Below are positions 8,708-16,088 of a stretch of DNA of 33,882 bases, piece by piece. Positions within the stretch are counted from its first letter, which is position 1, and the number at the start of each line of letters is the position of its first letter. The stretch is from an uncultured Erythrobacter sp. (GTDB lineage: Bacteria; Pseudomonadota; Alphaproteobacteria; Sphingomonadales; Sphingomonadaceae), in the NCBI GenBank assembly GCA_937899785.1, contig CALCCG010000098.1, positions 1 to 33,882 on the forward strand, in the 5' to 3' direction. Position numbers and translations under genes: made by a program. The notes under the pieces were generated by a model, which was given only the letters and a program-made list of their open reading frames with translations, was not told where the DNA came from and did no database searches.

Positions 8708-9855
8708 TCCGCCGCTTCCGCCGTTTCGGGCGCGTGCGGGTCAAACGCCACCGCCTCGCCCGCCTCGATGCGCGCGGCTTTCTCCTCGACCAGTCTCACT
8801 ATGTGATCGAGCGTGTCTTCATCGTCGATCGTGTGCGCCTTGACGCCCGACAGATACACCATGTGCTTGCCATTTCCGCCACCGGTCAGGCCGACATCGG
8901 TCTCGCGCGCTTCGCCGGGTCCGTTGACGACGCAGCCGAGCACTGAAAGGCTCATCGGGGTCTTGATGTGTTCGAGGCGCTTCTCCAGCGTCTCTACCGT
9001 GCGGATCACGTCAAAGCCCTGGCGCGAGCAGCTCGGGCAGGAAACCACGCGCACACCGCGGGTGCGAAGGCCCAGAGACTTCAGCATCTCATAGCCGACC
9101 TTGACCTCTTCCTCGGGCTCCGCCGAGAGCGAGACACGGATCGTGTCGCCGATCCCGGCCCACAGCAGCGATCCCATTCCGATCGAGCTCTTGACCGTGC
9201 CCCCGATCAACCCGCCCGCTTCGGTGATGCCAAGGTGCAGCGGGCAGTCGACCGTTTCGGCAAGGCCGTGATAGGCGGCGACCGCCAGGAAGACGTCGGA
9301 GGCCTTCACCGCCACCTTGAAGTCGTGGAAGTCATGGTCCTGCAACAGCTTGATGTGATCCAGCGCGCTTTCGATCAGCGCCTCGGGGCAGGGCTCCCCG
9401 TACTTCTCGAGCAGGTGGCGCTCCAGCGATCCGGCGTTGACGCCGATGCGGATCGCGCAGCCATTGGCCTTGGCCGCGCGCACGACCTCCGCGACCTTCT
9501 TCGAATTGCCGATATTGCCCGGGTTGATGCGCAGGCAGGCCGCGCCGCCATCAGCCGCTTCGAGGCCGCGTTTGTAGTGAAAGTGGATGTCGGCGACCAC
9601 CGGGATGTTGGCCGCGCGGGTGATGAGCGGGAAGGCGGCTGTTGCGTCCTCGGTTGGGCAGGAGACACGGATGATGTCGCACCCCACCTCCTCGCAGCGG
9701 CGGATCTGGTCGATCGTGGCGCCTGCGTCTTCGGTCGGCGTGTTGGTCATCGTCTGGACCGTGATCGGCGCGCCGCCACCAACCGGCACATTGCCGACCA
9801 TGATCTGGCGGCATTCGCGCCGCTCAATCGTGCGCCAGGGTCGGATCGCGCTCAT
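8704..9855 (-). CDS. ispG: 4-hydroxy-3-methylbut-2-enyl diphosphate synthase IspG (GcpE)
   Basis: Penultimate enzyme of the MEP isoprenoid pathway. It reduces and opens the cyclic MEcPP to HMBPP with a [4Fe-4S] cluster. The 383 residues comprise the TIM barrel ([19 protein letters not shown] from about residue 21) and the C-terminal cluster domain. The cluster ligands are in SCPSCSRQG (Cys273, Cys276) and [11 protein letters not shown] (Cys308, Glu315). Length and motif order are those of the bacterial short form. ATG 9855 has AAAAGGG 6 bases upstream. It heads a coupled three-gene set with the thioredoxin-like lipoprotein and a small membrane protein. Confidence 0.98.
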   Translation of the reverse strand: MSAIRPWRTIERRECRQIMVGNVPVGGGAPITVQTMTNTPTEDAGATIDQIRRCEEVGCDIIRVSCPTEDATAAFPLITRAANIPVVADIHFHYKRGLEAADGGAACLRINPGNIGNSKKVAEVVRAAKANGCAIRIGVNAGSLERHLLEKYGEPCPEALIESALDHIKLLQDHDFHDFKVAVKASDVFLAVAAYHGLAETVDCPLHLGITEAGGLIGGTVKSSIGMGSLLWAGIGDTIRVSLSAEPEEEVKVGYEMLKSLGLRTRGVRVVSCPSCSRQGFDVIRTVETLEKRLEHIKTPMSLSVLGCVVNGPGEARETDVGLTGGGNGKHMVYLSGVKAHTIDDEDTLDHIVRLVEEKAARIEAGEAVAFDPHAPETAEAAE

Positions 9856-9900
9856 TCAACACCCTTTTGTGGCCTGTTTAGGAGACACATGCGACACTGT

Positions 9901-9926
9901 ACAAAAGGCAAAACCCGGTTTGCCCC
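9901..9926 (-). terminator. Intrinsic terminator after the bufA1-nrsF operon
   Basis: On the minus strand GGCAAA (9924-9919), a six-base loop CCGGGT and TTTGCC (9912-9907) form a perfect 6-bp stem followed at once by TTTTGT. It lies about 105 bases past the nrsF stop and 45 before ispG. It therefore probably insulates ispG from the sigma-factor operon. Confidence 0.7.
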
Positions 9927-10029
9927 TGCGCGCTGCTCCTCAAAGCCAATATGGCCCTTGCGCGTGTGTTTATCGACCCTTTGCATGGGCCGCCCTTAGC
10001 AATCCGGCGGCGGGGAGGAAAGCGGCCTT

Positions 10030-10704
10030 TTACCAGCGGATCAGCGGCGGCACGGCCAGGCGACCGATGACCGCCCAGACCAGGACCGGGACAGTGTGCC
10101 AAATCCCCACATGCGCCACCGTATCGAGCGGGCAGGTGATGTTGTAGGCCAGCGCGCCCAGCGATCCGGCGGCAAGCCCGGTGAGCCACCCGGCGCGCTC
10201 CAACGCCACTGGTGCGCCGCGCCGCAGAAACAGCACCGCAGCCAGTGCGATCACAAAACCGGCCATCGTCCCATAGGCGCCGCATTCCCAATACCAGGTC
10301 AGCGGATCATCCAGCACGCTCAGCGCGCCGCTCGCATGGTCGTGGTTCGCCTCCAGCGAGACCACTGTGATGATCGCCACCAGCGGCACAACGCCCAGCA
10401 TCGCCGCGCTCCAATAGGGGGCGTTGCCGCGCACGCCCACACGCGGCAGCGCGCCCGCAACCAGCCCCGACGTGCTCGCCGCGCCCAGCAGCAGCAGCAG
10501 GCCGTTCGTGATCCAGTAAAAGGCCGAGGCTTCACCGGTCAGCATACCGAACCAGAATTCGAAGATTGCGATACAGACAACGCCTGCGACGAGAGTTGCA
10601 AACGCAATCAACCAGGCGCCCTGCGCTGGCCTCACCCGTTCCACCGGGGTCAAATCCTCGGTCAGAGCCGCGATCAGATCTTCGCGTGTCGCTTGCTTTT
10701 CCAT
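10030..10704 (-). CDS. nrsF: NrsF-type membrane anti-sigma factor (DUF1109)
   Basis: Predicted inner-membrane inhibitor of the ECF sigma factor encoded directly upstream. The 224 residues start with a short cytoplasmic segment (EKQATREDLIAALTEDLTPV) and continue with six hydrophobic helices, as in DUF1109 proteins. Two cysteines sit in characteristic places, ECGAYG (Cys141) and NITCPLDT (Cys191). In Caulobacter NrsF, conserved cysteines are linked, as I recall, to metal or thiol stress sensing. I choose ATG 10704, two bases after the sigma stop; a GTG at 10707 would overlap that stop by one base. It is the last gene of the bufA1 operon, ahead of a terminator near 9901-9926. Confidence 0.88.
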   Translation of the reverse strand: MEKQATREDLIAALTEDLTPVERVRPAQGAWLIAFATLVAGVVCIAIFEFWFGMLTGEASAFYWITNGLLLLLGAASTSGLVAGALPRVGVRGNAPYWSAAMLGVVPLVAIITVVSLEANHDHASGALSVLDDPLTWYWECGAYGTMAGFVIALAAVLFLRRGAPVALERAGWLTGLAAGSLGALAYNITCPLDTVAHVGIWHTVPVLVWAVIGRLAVPPLIRW

Positions 10705-10706
10705 CA

Positions 10707-11237
10707 CTATTCTACTTCTTCAACAAGGGTGGCGAGCTTCTTGAGGCCACGATGAATGTTCACTTTGACAAGGCTTTCGCTTTGTCCTGTTTTTTCGGCG
10801 GCCTCGCGGATCGATAGCCCATCTATCTTTACCAGTTCGATAGCGGTTGCCTGCTTCTCTGGCAATTTGAGGAATAGACGATCCAAGCTTACGCGCGCCA
10901 TAACAACTTCTTCGTCGCTGTCTTCGATGGCGTCGTCTTCCATCAGTTCCTTACTGTCGTGTTTGTACACTTTGCGCAGGTGATCGATCCAGCGATAGCG
11001 TGCGATGGCTGCGAGCCACGGCAAAAAGGGACGAGAGGGGTCCCAGGTGCCGCGCTTGGTGTAGAAGGCGATCAGCACCTCCTGCACCAGATCATCGATC
11101 TGGTGTGGAGGCACTCGGCGGCGAAAATACCGCTCCAGCCAGACGCCCACCTCACTGAGAAGCACGTTGCAAGCGGCTTTGTCGCCGGTTTGCGCTGATC
11201 CCATGAGGCGGGCGAAGGTGGGTTCGTCGGCGACCAT
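10707..11237 (-). CDS. sigF: ECF RNA polymerase sigma factor (SigF-like, bufferin regulator)
   Basis: A 176-residue group-4 sigma factor. Region 2 spans about residues 15-90, with the core-binding and -10 recognition helices DDLVQEVLIAFYTKRGTWDP and LPWLAAIARYRWIDHLRK. An acidic linker follows (ELMEDDAIEDSDEEVV). Region 4 spans about 118-170, with the helix-turn-helix SIREAAEKTGQSESLVKVNIHRGLKKL. ATG 11237 has AGGA 10 bases ahead; the frame to 11312 would overlap the doxX end and has no site. Its immediate partner is a DUF1109/NrsF anti-sigma. Two promoters in the bufA1-bufB gap fit the motif I recall for Caulobacter SigF, so it probably controls the whole locus including itself. Confidence 0.93.
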   Translation of the reverse strand: MVADEPTFARLMGSAQTGDKAACNVLLSEVGVWLERYFRRRVPPHQIDDLVQEVLIAFYTKRGTWDPSRPFLPWLAAIARYRWIDHLRKVYKHDSKELMEDDAIEDSDEEVVMARVSLDRLFLKLPEKQATAIELVKIDGLSIREAAEKTGQSESLVKVNIHRGLKKLATLVEEVE

Positions 11238-11265
11238 GTGTCGGCAATCCTGCGCAGACGCTCGC

Positions 11266-11763
11266 TTAGGCGGCCTTGAGCTCGCCGGTCTGCGGCAGGC
11301 TGACGCCGGCAAGGCGGCTCAGCAGCGCGTCGAGCGAGAACAGGCCGGGGCCCCGGCTGATCACAAAGGCGGCCATCGCGATGACCGTTATGGCCCAGCC
11401 AAGAAAGTGATCCGCGGTTGGGAACACGAAGATCTGGATGACCAGCGCCATGACCATCAGCGCCGCTGCCGAAAAGCGCGAAGCCAGACCGATCACTAGC
11501 AGGATCGGAAACAGGAATTCCGCATAGGTCGCGAGCGGAACGGAAACCTCTGAAGGCAGCGGAAGACCGGCAAACTCGTTCTCGAACAAGAAGTACTGGA
11601 CCTCGTTGATGGTGAACCACGTGCCTTCCTCAACTTTGGTTTGGTACGAGCGCCAGAAAATCCCGGCGAGCGCAACCCGCGTAAGGAGCAGCGCAACGCT
11701 TTCGACGATCGCGCCTGATAAAAGCGCGGTCACGCGGTGATAGAGAGAGAGAATAGCGTCCAT
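11266..11763 (-). CDS. doxX: DoxX-family membrane protein of the bufferin operon
   Basis: A 165-residue DoxX/DoxD-like integral membrane protein with four helices. Family features are the early LLLTRVALAGIFWRSYQTKV and central LATYAEFLFPILLVIGLASR segments. DoxX members are frequent companions of DUF692-DUF2282 gene sets and are thought to support quinone or redox functions in the membrane; the exact role is unsettled. ATG 11763 has an excellent AGGAGG 7 bases upstream, better than the frame start at 11787. It follows bufA1 after 88 bases containing a strong hairpin and precedes the sigma factor by 28 bases. Confidence 0.9.
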   Translation of the reverse strand: MDAILSLYHRVTALLSGAIVESVALLLTRVALAGIFWRSYQTKVEEGTWFTINEVQYFLFENEFAGLPLPSEVSVPLATYAEFLFPILLVIGLASRFSAAALMVMALVIQIFVFPTADHFLGWAITVIAMAAFVISRGPGLFSLDALLSRLAGVSLPQTGELKAA

Positions 11764-11786
11764 TGTTTGTCCTCCTGATGGGCCCA

Positions 11787-11825
11787 CTTGGCGAGGGAGC
11801 GGTGTGCCTGAGCTCCCCCGCCAAG
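11787..11825 (-). repeat. Long hairpin between bufA1 and doxX
   Basis: In the minus-strand transcript CTTGGCGGGGGAG (11825-11813) pairs with CTCCCTCGCCAAG (11799-11787). That is 13 pairs including one G-U, with a 13-base loop. GGGCCAC and GTGGGCC just outside could extend the stem after an internal bulge. No T-run follows and the doxX ribosome site comes right after it. It looks like a stability or attenuation element that would raise bufA1 mRNA over the downstream sigma and anti-sigma genes. Confidence 0.7.
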
Positions 11826-11851
11826 CGCGTTTTGTGGCCCTTTGACTCAGA

Positions 11852-12133
11852 TTATCGCTTGATTGGCTTCAGCGAGCCGTTGCCCTTGGGCGTCTTGATC
11901 GAGGTGCAAGTGCCCTTGTCGACATACTTCCAGGCGTTGCCCTGATAGTCCGTGGTCGAGGTTCCGGCGCAGCTTGTGCCAGGTCCGGCGGCGCAGTCGT
12001 TCTTGCCGGCCAGGCTGACGCCGTAGCACTTCTCTTTCGCGCCAGCGGCAGCGACCGGAGTGGTGGTGAGGCCTGCCGAAACGGCGGCGGTGAGAGCGAT
12101 AGCACCAAGGCTGGCGATCGAAGTCTTGTTCAT
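11852..12133 (-). CDS. bufA1: Bufferin precursor peptide BufA1 (DUF2282)
   Basis: Small exported peptide that, in characterised members, is modified on cysteines by the BufB/BufC enzyme pair and then binds copper in the periplasm. The 93 residues start with a Sec signal ([20 protein letters not shown], cleavage near PVAAA|G, residue 30). The DUF2282 core has four cysteines, 36, 47, 55 and 76, in the patterns [29 protein letters not shown] and KGTC. The tail after Cys76 is basic ([15 protein letters not shown]). ATG 12133 has AGGAG 7 bases upstream. Upstream lies a perfect GTAACC-N16-CGAA promoter. It leads the doxX-sigF-nrsF operon, so precursor and sigma factor share a transcript, while bufBC are divergent. 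Confidence 0.93.
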   Translation of the reverse strand: MNKTSIASLGAIALTAAVSAGLTTTPVAAAGAKEKCYGVSLAGKNDCAAGPGTSCAGTSTTDYQGNAWKYVDKGTCTSIKTPKGNGSLKPIKR

Positions 12134-12199
12134 GGCATGTCTCCTAAAACGTGTGTTCTTTGTTGTCCGGCGCCGCAATCGGGCAGCGCTGACTGGGCA

Positions 12200-12225
12200 T
12201 TCGCCGCAGGCCTGCGATCGGTTAC
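12200..12225 (-). promoter_or_regulatory. ECF sigma promoter for bufA1-doxX-sigF-nrsF
   Basis: Read on the minus strand, GTAACC (12225-12220), exactly 16 bases and CGAA (12203-12200). This is identical to the GTAACC-N16-CGAA motif I recall for SigF-dependent promoters of Caulobacter. The start point would be near 12193, giving a leader of about 60 bases. A run of seven A (12234-12228) sits just upstream like an UP element. The spacer holds the perfect palindrome CGCAGGCCTGCG (12205-12216). Confidence 0.82.
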
Positions 12226-12240
12226 AGTTTTTTTGAAGGC

Positions 12241-12259
12241 GCGCGCCGGTTTGGCGCGC
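12241..12259. repeat. Perfect GC hairpin between the divergent bufferin promoters
   Basis: GCGCGCC (12241-12247), a 5-base loop and GGCGCGC (12253-12259). It sits upstream of both promoters and is transcribed from neither. It could be a protein site or simply a GC-rich spacer; no function is shown. Confidence 0.5.
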
Positions 12260-12320
12260 GGCGTGACGCTGTTCTCTCCCTCTTTTGCCCGCGCGCCAAG
12301 CGTCCCGGTCGGTCAGGCTT

Positions 12321-12346
12321 GTAACGCATTTGGTGTGGGTCGCGAA
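12321..12346 (+). promoter_or_regulatory. ECF sigma promoter for bufB-bufC
   Basis: GTAACG (12321-12326), exactly 16 bases and CGAA (12343-12346), matching the opposite promoter of bufA1 except for the last -35 base. Transcription would start near 12353, about 67 bases before the bufB ATG. The identical spacing on both arms argues against coincidence. Confidence 0.78.
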
Positions 12347-12419
12347 ACCGTCTGTGAGCGACCAGCCTTGCGCGTTGAGGCTGCCTTTGGATAGGACTTC
12401 GCGGTAAGGCACTGGACCC

Positions 12420-13289
12420 ATGACACACGCCCTCCCCCCGATCGCCCCGTTTGGCGGGTTTGGCCTTGGCCTTCGCCGGGTGCATTACGACGACTTTCTT
12501 GCTGAGCGCTCGGTGCCGGTCGATTTCGTCGAGGTGATCAGCGAGAATTACATGATCGAGGGCGGACGGCCCTTGCGCATTCTCGAAGAGATACGCGCGC
12601 GTTATCCGGTGATCTTGCACGGCGTGTCGATGTCGATCGGATCAGCGGGCGGGCTGGACCCTGATCATTTGGCCAAGCTTAAGACGCTGGCGAACCGGAT
12701 TGAGCCGCTGTGGGTGTCGGACCATCTGTGCTGGACGCGCACCAGCGCGCACAACAGCCACGACCTCTTGCCCCTGCCGCTGACGAGGGAGGCTCTGGAC
12801 GCGGTCTGCGCCAATATCGATCACGCGCAAACCACGCTGGGCCGCGCGATGCTGTTCGAGAACCCGTCGAGCTATCTGACCTTCCCCGAGGACGAGATGA
12901 GCGAGTGGGAGTTCCTGTCCGAAATGGCGCGGCGCACCGGATGCTATCTGCTGCTTGATGTGAACAACATCTACGTCGCGAGCCAGAACCATGATCTCAG
13001 CGCGCGCGACTATCTGGCCGGGCTGCCGCTCGACCGGGTGCGCCAGATCCACTTGGCGGGCCATGACCCTGCAACCAGCGAGCGCCCGGTGATCATCGAC
13101 ACGCATGACCGCGCCGTCGCCGACCCGGTCTGGGAACTCTACAAGCAGGCCATGGCGCTGATCGAGCAGCCGGTTGCCACCATGATTGAGCGCGACGAGA
13201 GCATTCCGCCGCTGCCGGAACTGCTGAGCGAGCTTGATCGCGCTCGCGATGTGGCTGGTGGGGCCACGCGCGCGCTTGAGCCGGCATGA
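12420..13289 (+). CDS. bufB: Bufferin maturation enzyme BufB (MNIO/DUF692)
   Basis: Multinuclear non-heme iron oxidative enzyme. Family members use a two- or three-iron site and O2 to rebuild cysteines of a ribosomal peptide, in bufferins into thiooxazole-type copper ligands. The 289 residues form the expected TIM barrel. Candidate metal ligands are in ILHGVS (His67), VSDHLCW (Asp101, His102), LFENPSSY (Glu147), [10 protein letters not shown] (Asp180, Asn183), IHLAGH (His211, His215), DTHD (Asp227, His229) and MIERDESIP (Glu257, Asp259). The N-terminal GFGLGLR strand is also standard. ATG 12420 has AAGG 10 bases upstream. The stop overlaps bufC by four bases. The presumed substrate BufA1 is encoded divergently across a shared promoter region. 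Confidence 0.95.
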   Translation: MTHALPPIAPFGGFGLGLRRVHYDDFLAERSVPVDFVEVISENYMIEGGRPLRILEEIRARYPVILHGVSMSIGSAGGLDPDHLAKLKTLANRIEPLWVSDHLCWTRTSAHNSHDLLPLPLTREALDAVCANIDHAQTTLGRAMLFENPSSYLTFPEDEMSEWEFLSEMARRTGCYLLLDVNNIYVASQNHDLSARDYLAGLPLDRVRQIHLAGHDPATSERPVIIDTHDRAVADPVWELYKQAMALIEQPVATMIERDESIPPLPELLSELDRARDVAGGATRALEPA

Positions 13290-14068
13290 GCCTCGCCGAT
13301 CAACAGGCCGCGTTCATGCGCGCTATCCTCGATGAAGACACGCCTTTGCCCAAGGGCTGGGGCAATTCGCACGCGCTGGGCCTGTCGGTCTATCGCGGCA
13401 ATTACCGCCATGCGTTGATGGAGACGCTGGCAACTTCCTTCGAGCGCACAGGGAGCTATGTCGGCGAAGAGCTGTTTCGCACCGCGCGCATCAACCATGT
13501 GATCGCCAATCCGCCGTCGCACTGGACCGTTGACGCCGCTGGCGCTGGCTTTGACGACACTTGCGCAGAGCTGTTTGCGGACAATCCGGAAGTCGCCGAA
13601 CTGGCCTGGCTTGAATGGACCATGCTTGAGCTTGTCGGGTCCCCTGACACGAAGCCGCTCACCGCGCAGGATTTTGCCGAAGCCAGCGCGGGCTTCGACG
13701 ACGCGCAATGGCTCGGGCTTGGTCTCACCTTTCAACCGCGCGCCGCCGCACGGCGGGTGCGCCACGACCTTACCAGCCTGTGGCAGTCGCTCGACGAAGA
13801 GGGCGCTGCGGTCGATCGGCGCGGGTTTGAGGCCGAACAGGGCTGCCTTGTCTGGCGTGAGGGCGAGCGGCCGACCTTCCAAATGGTCGAGGCCGACGCC
13901 GCAACCGCCTTTACCGCTGTGCAGACCGGCGCGCGCTATGGCGATCTGATCGGGCTTTTGGCCGGAGACGAGCCCGACCAAGCGGCCATCGAATCCGCCG
14001 CCGGGCGCGCGGGCGCGATGCTTGGCCGATGGCTTGGCGGAGGGCTGGTGATCGCGTTCGACGCTTGA
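13286..14068 (+). CDS. bufC: Bufferin maturation partner BufC (DUF2063)
   Basis: Partner protein of the MNIO enzyme, thought to bind and present the precursor peptide. Database names as a putative DNA-binding domain are probably misleading. The 260 residues open with the DUF2063 signature LADQQAAFMRAIL and LSVYRGNYRHALMETLATSF (residues 2-55). A region with ELAWLEWTMLEL follows near 110, then a C-terminal RRE-like region containing QGCLVWREGERPTFQMVEAD at about 190-210. ATG 13286 overlaps the bufB stop by four bases, and the two are always expected to act as a pair. Length is normal for the family. Confidence 0.92.
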   Translation: MSLADQQAAFMRAILDEDTPLPKGWGNSHALGLSVYRGNYRHALMETLATSFERTGSYVGEELFRTARINHVIANPPSHWTVDAAGAGFDDTCAELFADNPEVAELAWLEWTMLELVGSPDTKPLTAQDFAEASAGFDDAQWLGLGLTFQPRAAARRVRHDLTSLWQSLDEEGAAVDRRGFEAEQGCLVWREGERPTFQMVEADAATAFTAVQTGARYGDLIGLLAGDEPDQAAIESAAGRAGAMLGRWLGGGLVIAFDA

Positions 14069-14114
14069 CTTGCTGTGTCTGGCCGTCACTCTTCCGATCC
14101 AGAGGAGAGACGCC

Positions 14115-15056
14115 ATGCTGACCGACACATCGATTGAATTGCGCAGCCCGAAGGCGAGCCTGGCGATGCGCGCCATAACCTGGCTGATGAGCAAGCGCAC
14201 TCCCGTCTTCCCGCATGATCCGGCCGGGTTCGAAGAGATGATGGCGTCGCGCACAAAGCCCAAAGACGCGCCCATGCCCGCAAAGTTCGAAGGCGCGTTC
14301 ACGGTTGAGCGTCGAACGATCGAAGGCCGCGAGGTTGTGACGCTGCACCCCAAATCGGGGCCCGCTGAATGGCACATGCTCTACTTTCACGGCGGCGGCT
14401 TTGTGTTGCCGATGTTCAAGGAACACTGGCCGCTTGCAGCGCAGCTCGTCCAACAGGCCGGTGTCAGCATCACTCTGCCCTTGTACGACGTTGTGCCCGA
14501 GGCCTCGGCGAGCGGCCAGGACGCGCTGGCCGATGCGACCTTTGCCGCGTTGGCCGCCAAGCACGATCCTTCGCGTATCGTCCTGTGCGGCGACAGCGCG
14601 GGCGGGCACATGGCGCTTAGCCTTGCGGTGCGGCTTGCGGCGGCGGGCGGGCCGCAACCGGGCAAATTGGCGCTGTTTGCGCCCTGGCTTGACGTGACCA
14701 TGGCTGATCCGGCCATCGCCGCTATTGAGCCGCACGACATCATGCTCAAAATCGGCACTTTGCGCGCCTGTGGCAAAATGTTTGCCGAAGATCGCGACCC
14801 CGCCTCGCCCGAATGCAGTCCGCTCTTTCTGCCGCCCGATGCGCTCGCAACGCTGCCGCCCACGCGGATCTGGACCGGACGCCACGACCTCTTCATCGTG
14901 GATTCGCGCAGCTTCACCGGACGTCTGCGCGACGCTGGGGTGGACGCCAAGCTCTATGAGTACGAAGCCTGCCCGCATGTCTTCATGGCGATCACACCAA
15001 CGCGAGAGGCGAAGGATGTGTTCGCGCTGATGAAGGAATTTCTCGCGCAGGATTAG
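14115..15056 (+). CDS. Alpha/beta hydrolase, hormone-sensitive-lipase (esterase IV) family
   Basis: Cytoplasmic serine esterase of the HSL group, acting on short acyl esters or lactones. Visible elements in 313 residues: oxyanion-hole motif FHGGGF (91-96), nucleophile elbow GDSAGG (Ser161), acid in GRHDLF (Asp258) and histidine in CPHVF (His288). ATG 14115 follows AGGAG by 8 bases, while the frame start at 14070 is a TTG without a site. It begins 46 bases after bufC on the same strand, with no obvious terminator between, so it may ride on the bufBC transcript. Whether it has any part in bufferin biology is unknown. Its stop overlaps that of the convergent SDR gene by four bases. Confidence 0.9.
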   Translation: MLTDTSIELRSPKASLAMRAITWLMSKRTPVFPHDPAGFEEMMASRTKPKDAPMPAKFEGAFTVERRTIEGREVVTLHPKSGPAEWHMLYFHGGGFVLPMFKEHWPLAAQLVQQAGVSITLPLYDVVPEASASGQDALADATFAALAAKHDPSRIVLCGDSAGGHMALSLAVRLAAAGGPQPGKLALFAPWLDVTMADPAIAAIEPHDIMLKIGTLRACGKMFAEDRDPASPECSPLFLPPDALATLPPTRIWTGRHDLFIVDSRSFTGRLRDAGVDAKLYEYEACPHVFMAITPTREAKDVFALMKEFLAQD

Positions 15057-16015
15057 GCCGAGAAAACCTCACCTGTCAGCTCTTCGCTGAGCGTCCACAG
15101 CGCGTCCGCTTTGCCTGGATCAAGCGCGTAGGAGCGCACGCCGGCGACGGTGCTTGTGTCGTCCAGTTCGGCGATATGGCAGTCTTCGCAATAGACCCCG
15201 CCGCGCCCTTCGAGATCCGGCGACGTTGCCGCCCAGACTTGCGTCGCGGCCCCTTGAGGGATCGTCTTCCACGCAAAGTCAGGGTCGGATGTGGTGACCC
15301 TTTGGGTAAGCGCGTCGCGCTGCTCCTGGCTCAAATGGCGCCCGAGATTGGTCTGTATGCCGCCCGGATGCACCGCGATGGCGTGCACGCCCTGATCGGA
15401 AAAACGGCTCTCCAAACCGACCGAGAACAGCACATTGGCGGTCTTGGCCTGGCCGTAGCTCAGCCATTCATTGTATTCGCGCCGTTCAAAGTTCGGATCG
15501 TCCAGATCGACCGGGGCGAACTGGTGGCCCCGGCTCGACAAGTTGACGATGCGTCCCCCACCCGCAGCGCCAGCGCCTCTCCGGACAAGCGGCATCAGCC
15601 CCTTTGTCAGCGCGAAATGCCCAAGATGGTTGGTGCCAAACTGCGTCTCGAACCCGTCGGCGGTGTGGCCCATCGGGCAGGCCATGACGCCAGCGTTGTT
15701 GATCAGCAAATCGATTTGCTCAAAGCGCTCCCTTGCTTCAGCGGTGCAGGCGCGGACGGAGGTGAGCGAGCCGAGATCGCCCACGATCGTCTCCAGCTTT
15801 GCGTCTGGGCTTTCAGCGCGGATGGCGTCCACAGCCGCATCAAGCTTCGTCTGATCGCGCCCGGCCATAACCACATGCGCGCCTTTGGCCGCCATCGCCC
15901 GCGCGCTTTCCTGACCAAGCCCGGAATTGGCGCCGGTGATAAACACGGTCTTTCCCGTCAGATCGATCCCTTCAAGAACCTCGTCCGCGCTCGTCGTTTT
16001 GCCGAAATCGCTCAT
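15053..16015 (-). CDS. Short-chain dehydrogenase/reductase (retinol-dehydrogenase-like)
   Basis: NAD(P)-dependent oxidoreductase of the classical-to-extended SDR type, 320 residues. It shows the cofactor motif TGANSGLG (28-35), NNAG (106-109) and the catalytic set NLSS (Ser160/161), Tyr187 and Lys191 in YGQAK. The arrangement and the preference for a longer C-terminal part resemble the RDH/WWOX-like group common in actinobacteria and sphingomonads; the substrate is unknown. The C-terminal region has a CEDCHIAE segment that could coordinate a metal, though this is only a pattern. ATG 16015 follows AGGGAG by 6 bases; the frame to 16090 would overlap the divergent peptidase gene. Confidence 0.92.
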   Translation of the reverse strand: MSDFGKTTSADEVLEGIDLTGKTVFITGANSGLGQESARAMAAKGAHVVMAGRDQTKLDAAVDAIRAESPDAKLETIVGDLGSLTSVRACTAEARERFEQIDLLINNAGVMACPMGHTADGFETQFGTNHLGHFALTKGLMPLVRRGAGAAGGGRIVNLSSRGHQFAPVDLDDPNFERREYNEWLSYGQAKTANVLFSVGLESRFSDQGVHAIAVHPGGIQTNLGRHLSQEQRDALTQRVTTSDPDFAWKTIPQGAATQVWAATSPDLEGRGGVYCEDCHIAELDDTSTVAGVRSYALDPGKADALWTLSEELTGEVFSA

Positions 16016-16088
16016 CTCACTCTCCCTTTCAGACGCCGCCAATCTGCACGCTGGCGTGTTGCGCGCAGATACGATAGCCGTGTTCCCC

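Noticed and set aside
8968..9999. 343-codon plus-strand open frame opposite ispG
   Set aside because: It is a shadow of ispG: rich in Arg, Asp, Ala and His with no domain, while ispG is fully conserved on the other strand.
12204..12236. Palindrome CGCAGGCCTGCG followed by a run of T on the plus strand, resembling a terminator
   Set aside because: No plus-strand gene lies upstream, the palindrome has no loop, the T-run starts 11 bases later, and the segment is better explained as the bufA1 ECF promoter on the other strand.
13139..14377. 412-codon minus-strand open frame opposite bufC and the hydrolase
   Set aside because: It crosses three real genes antisense and shows only low-complexity GC-driven sequence.
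15927..16088. N-terminal extension of the isoaspartyl peptidase frame
   Set aside because: It runs antisense through the SDR start and would bury a clear signal peptide that begins at ATG 16089.
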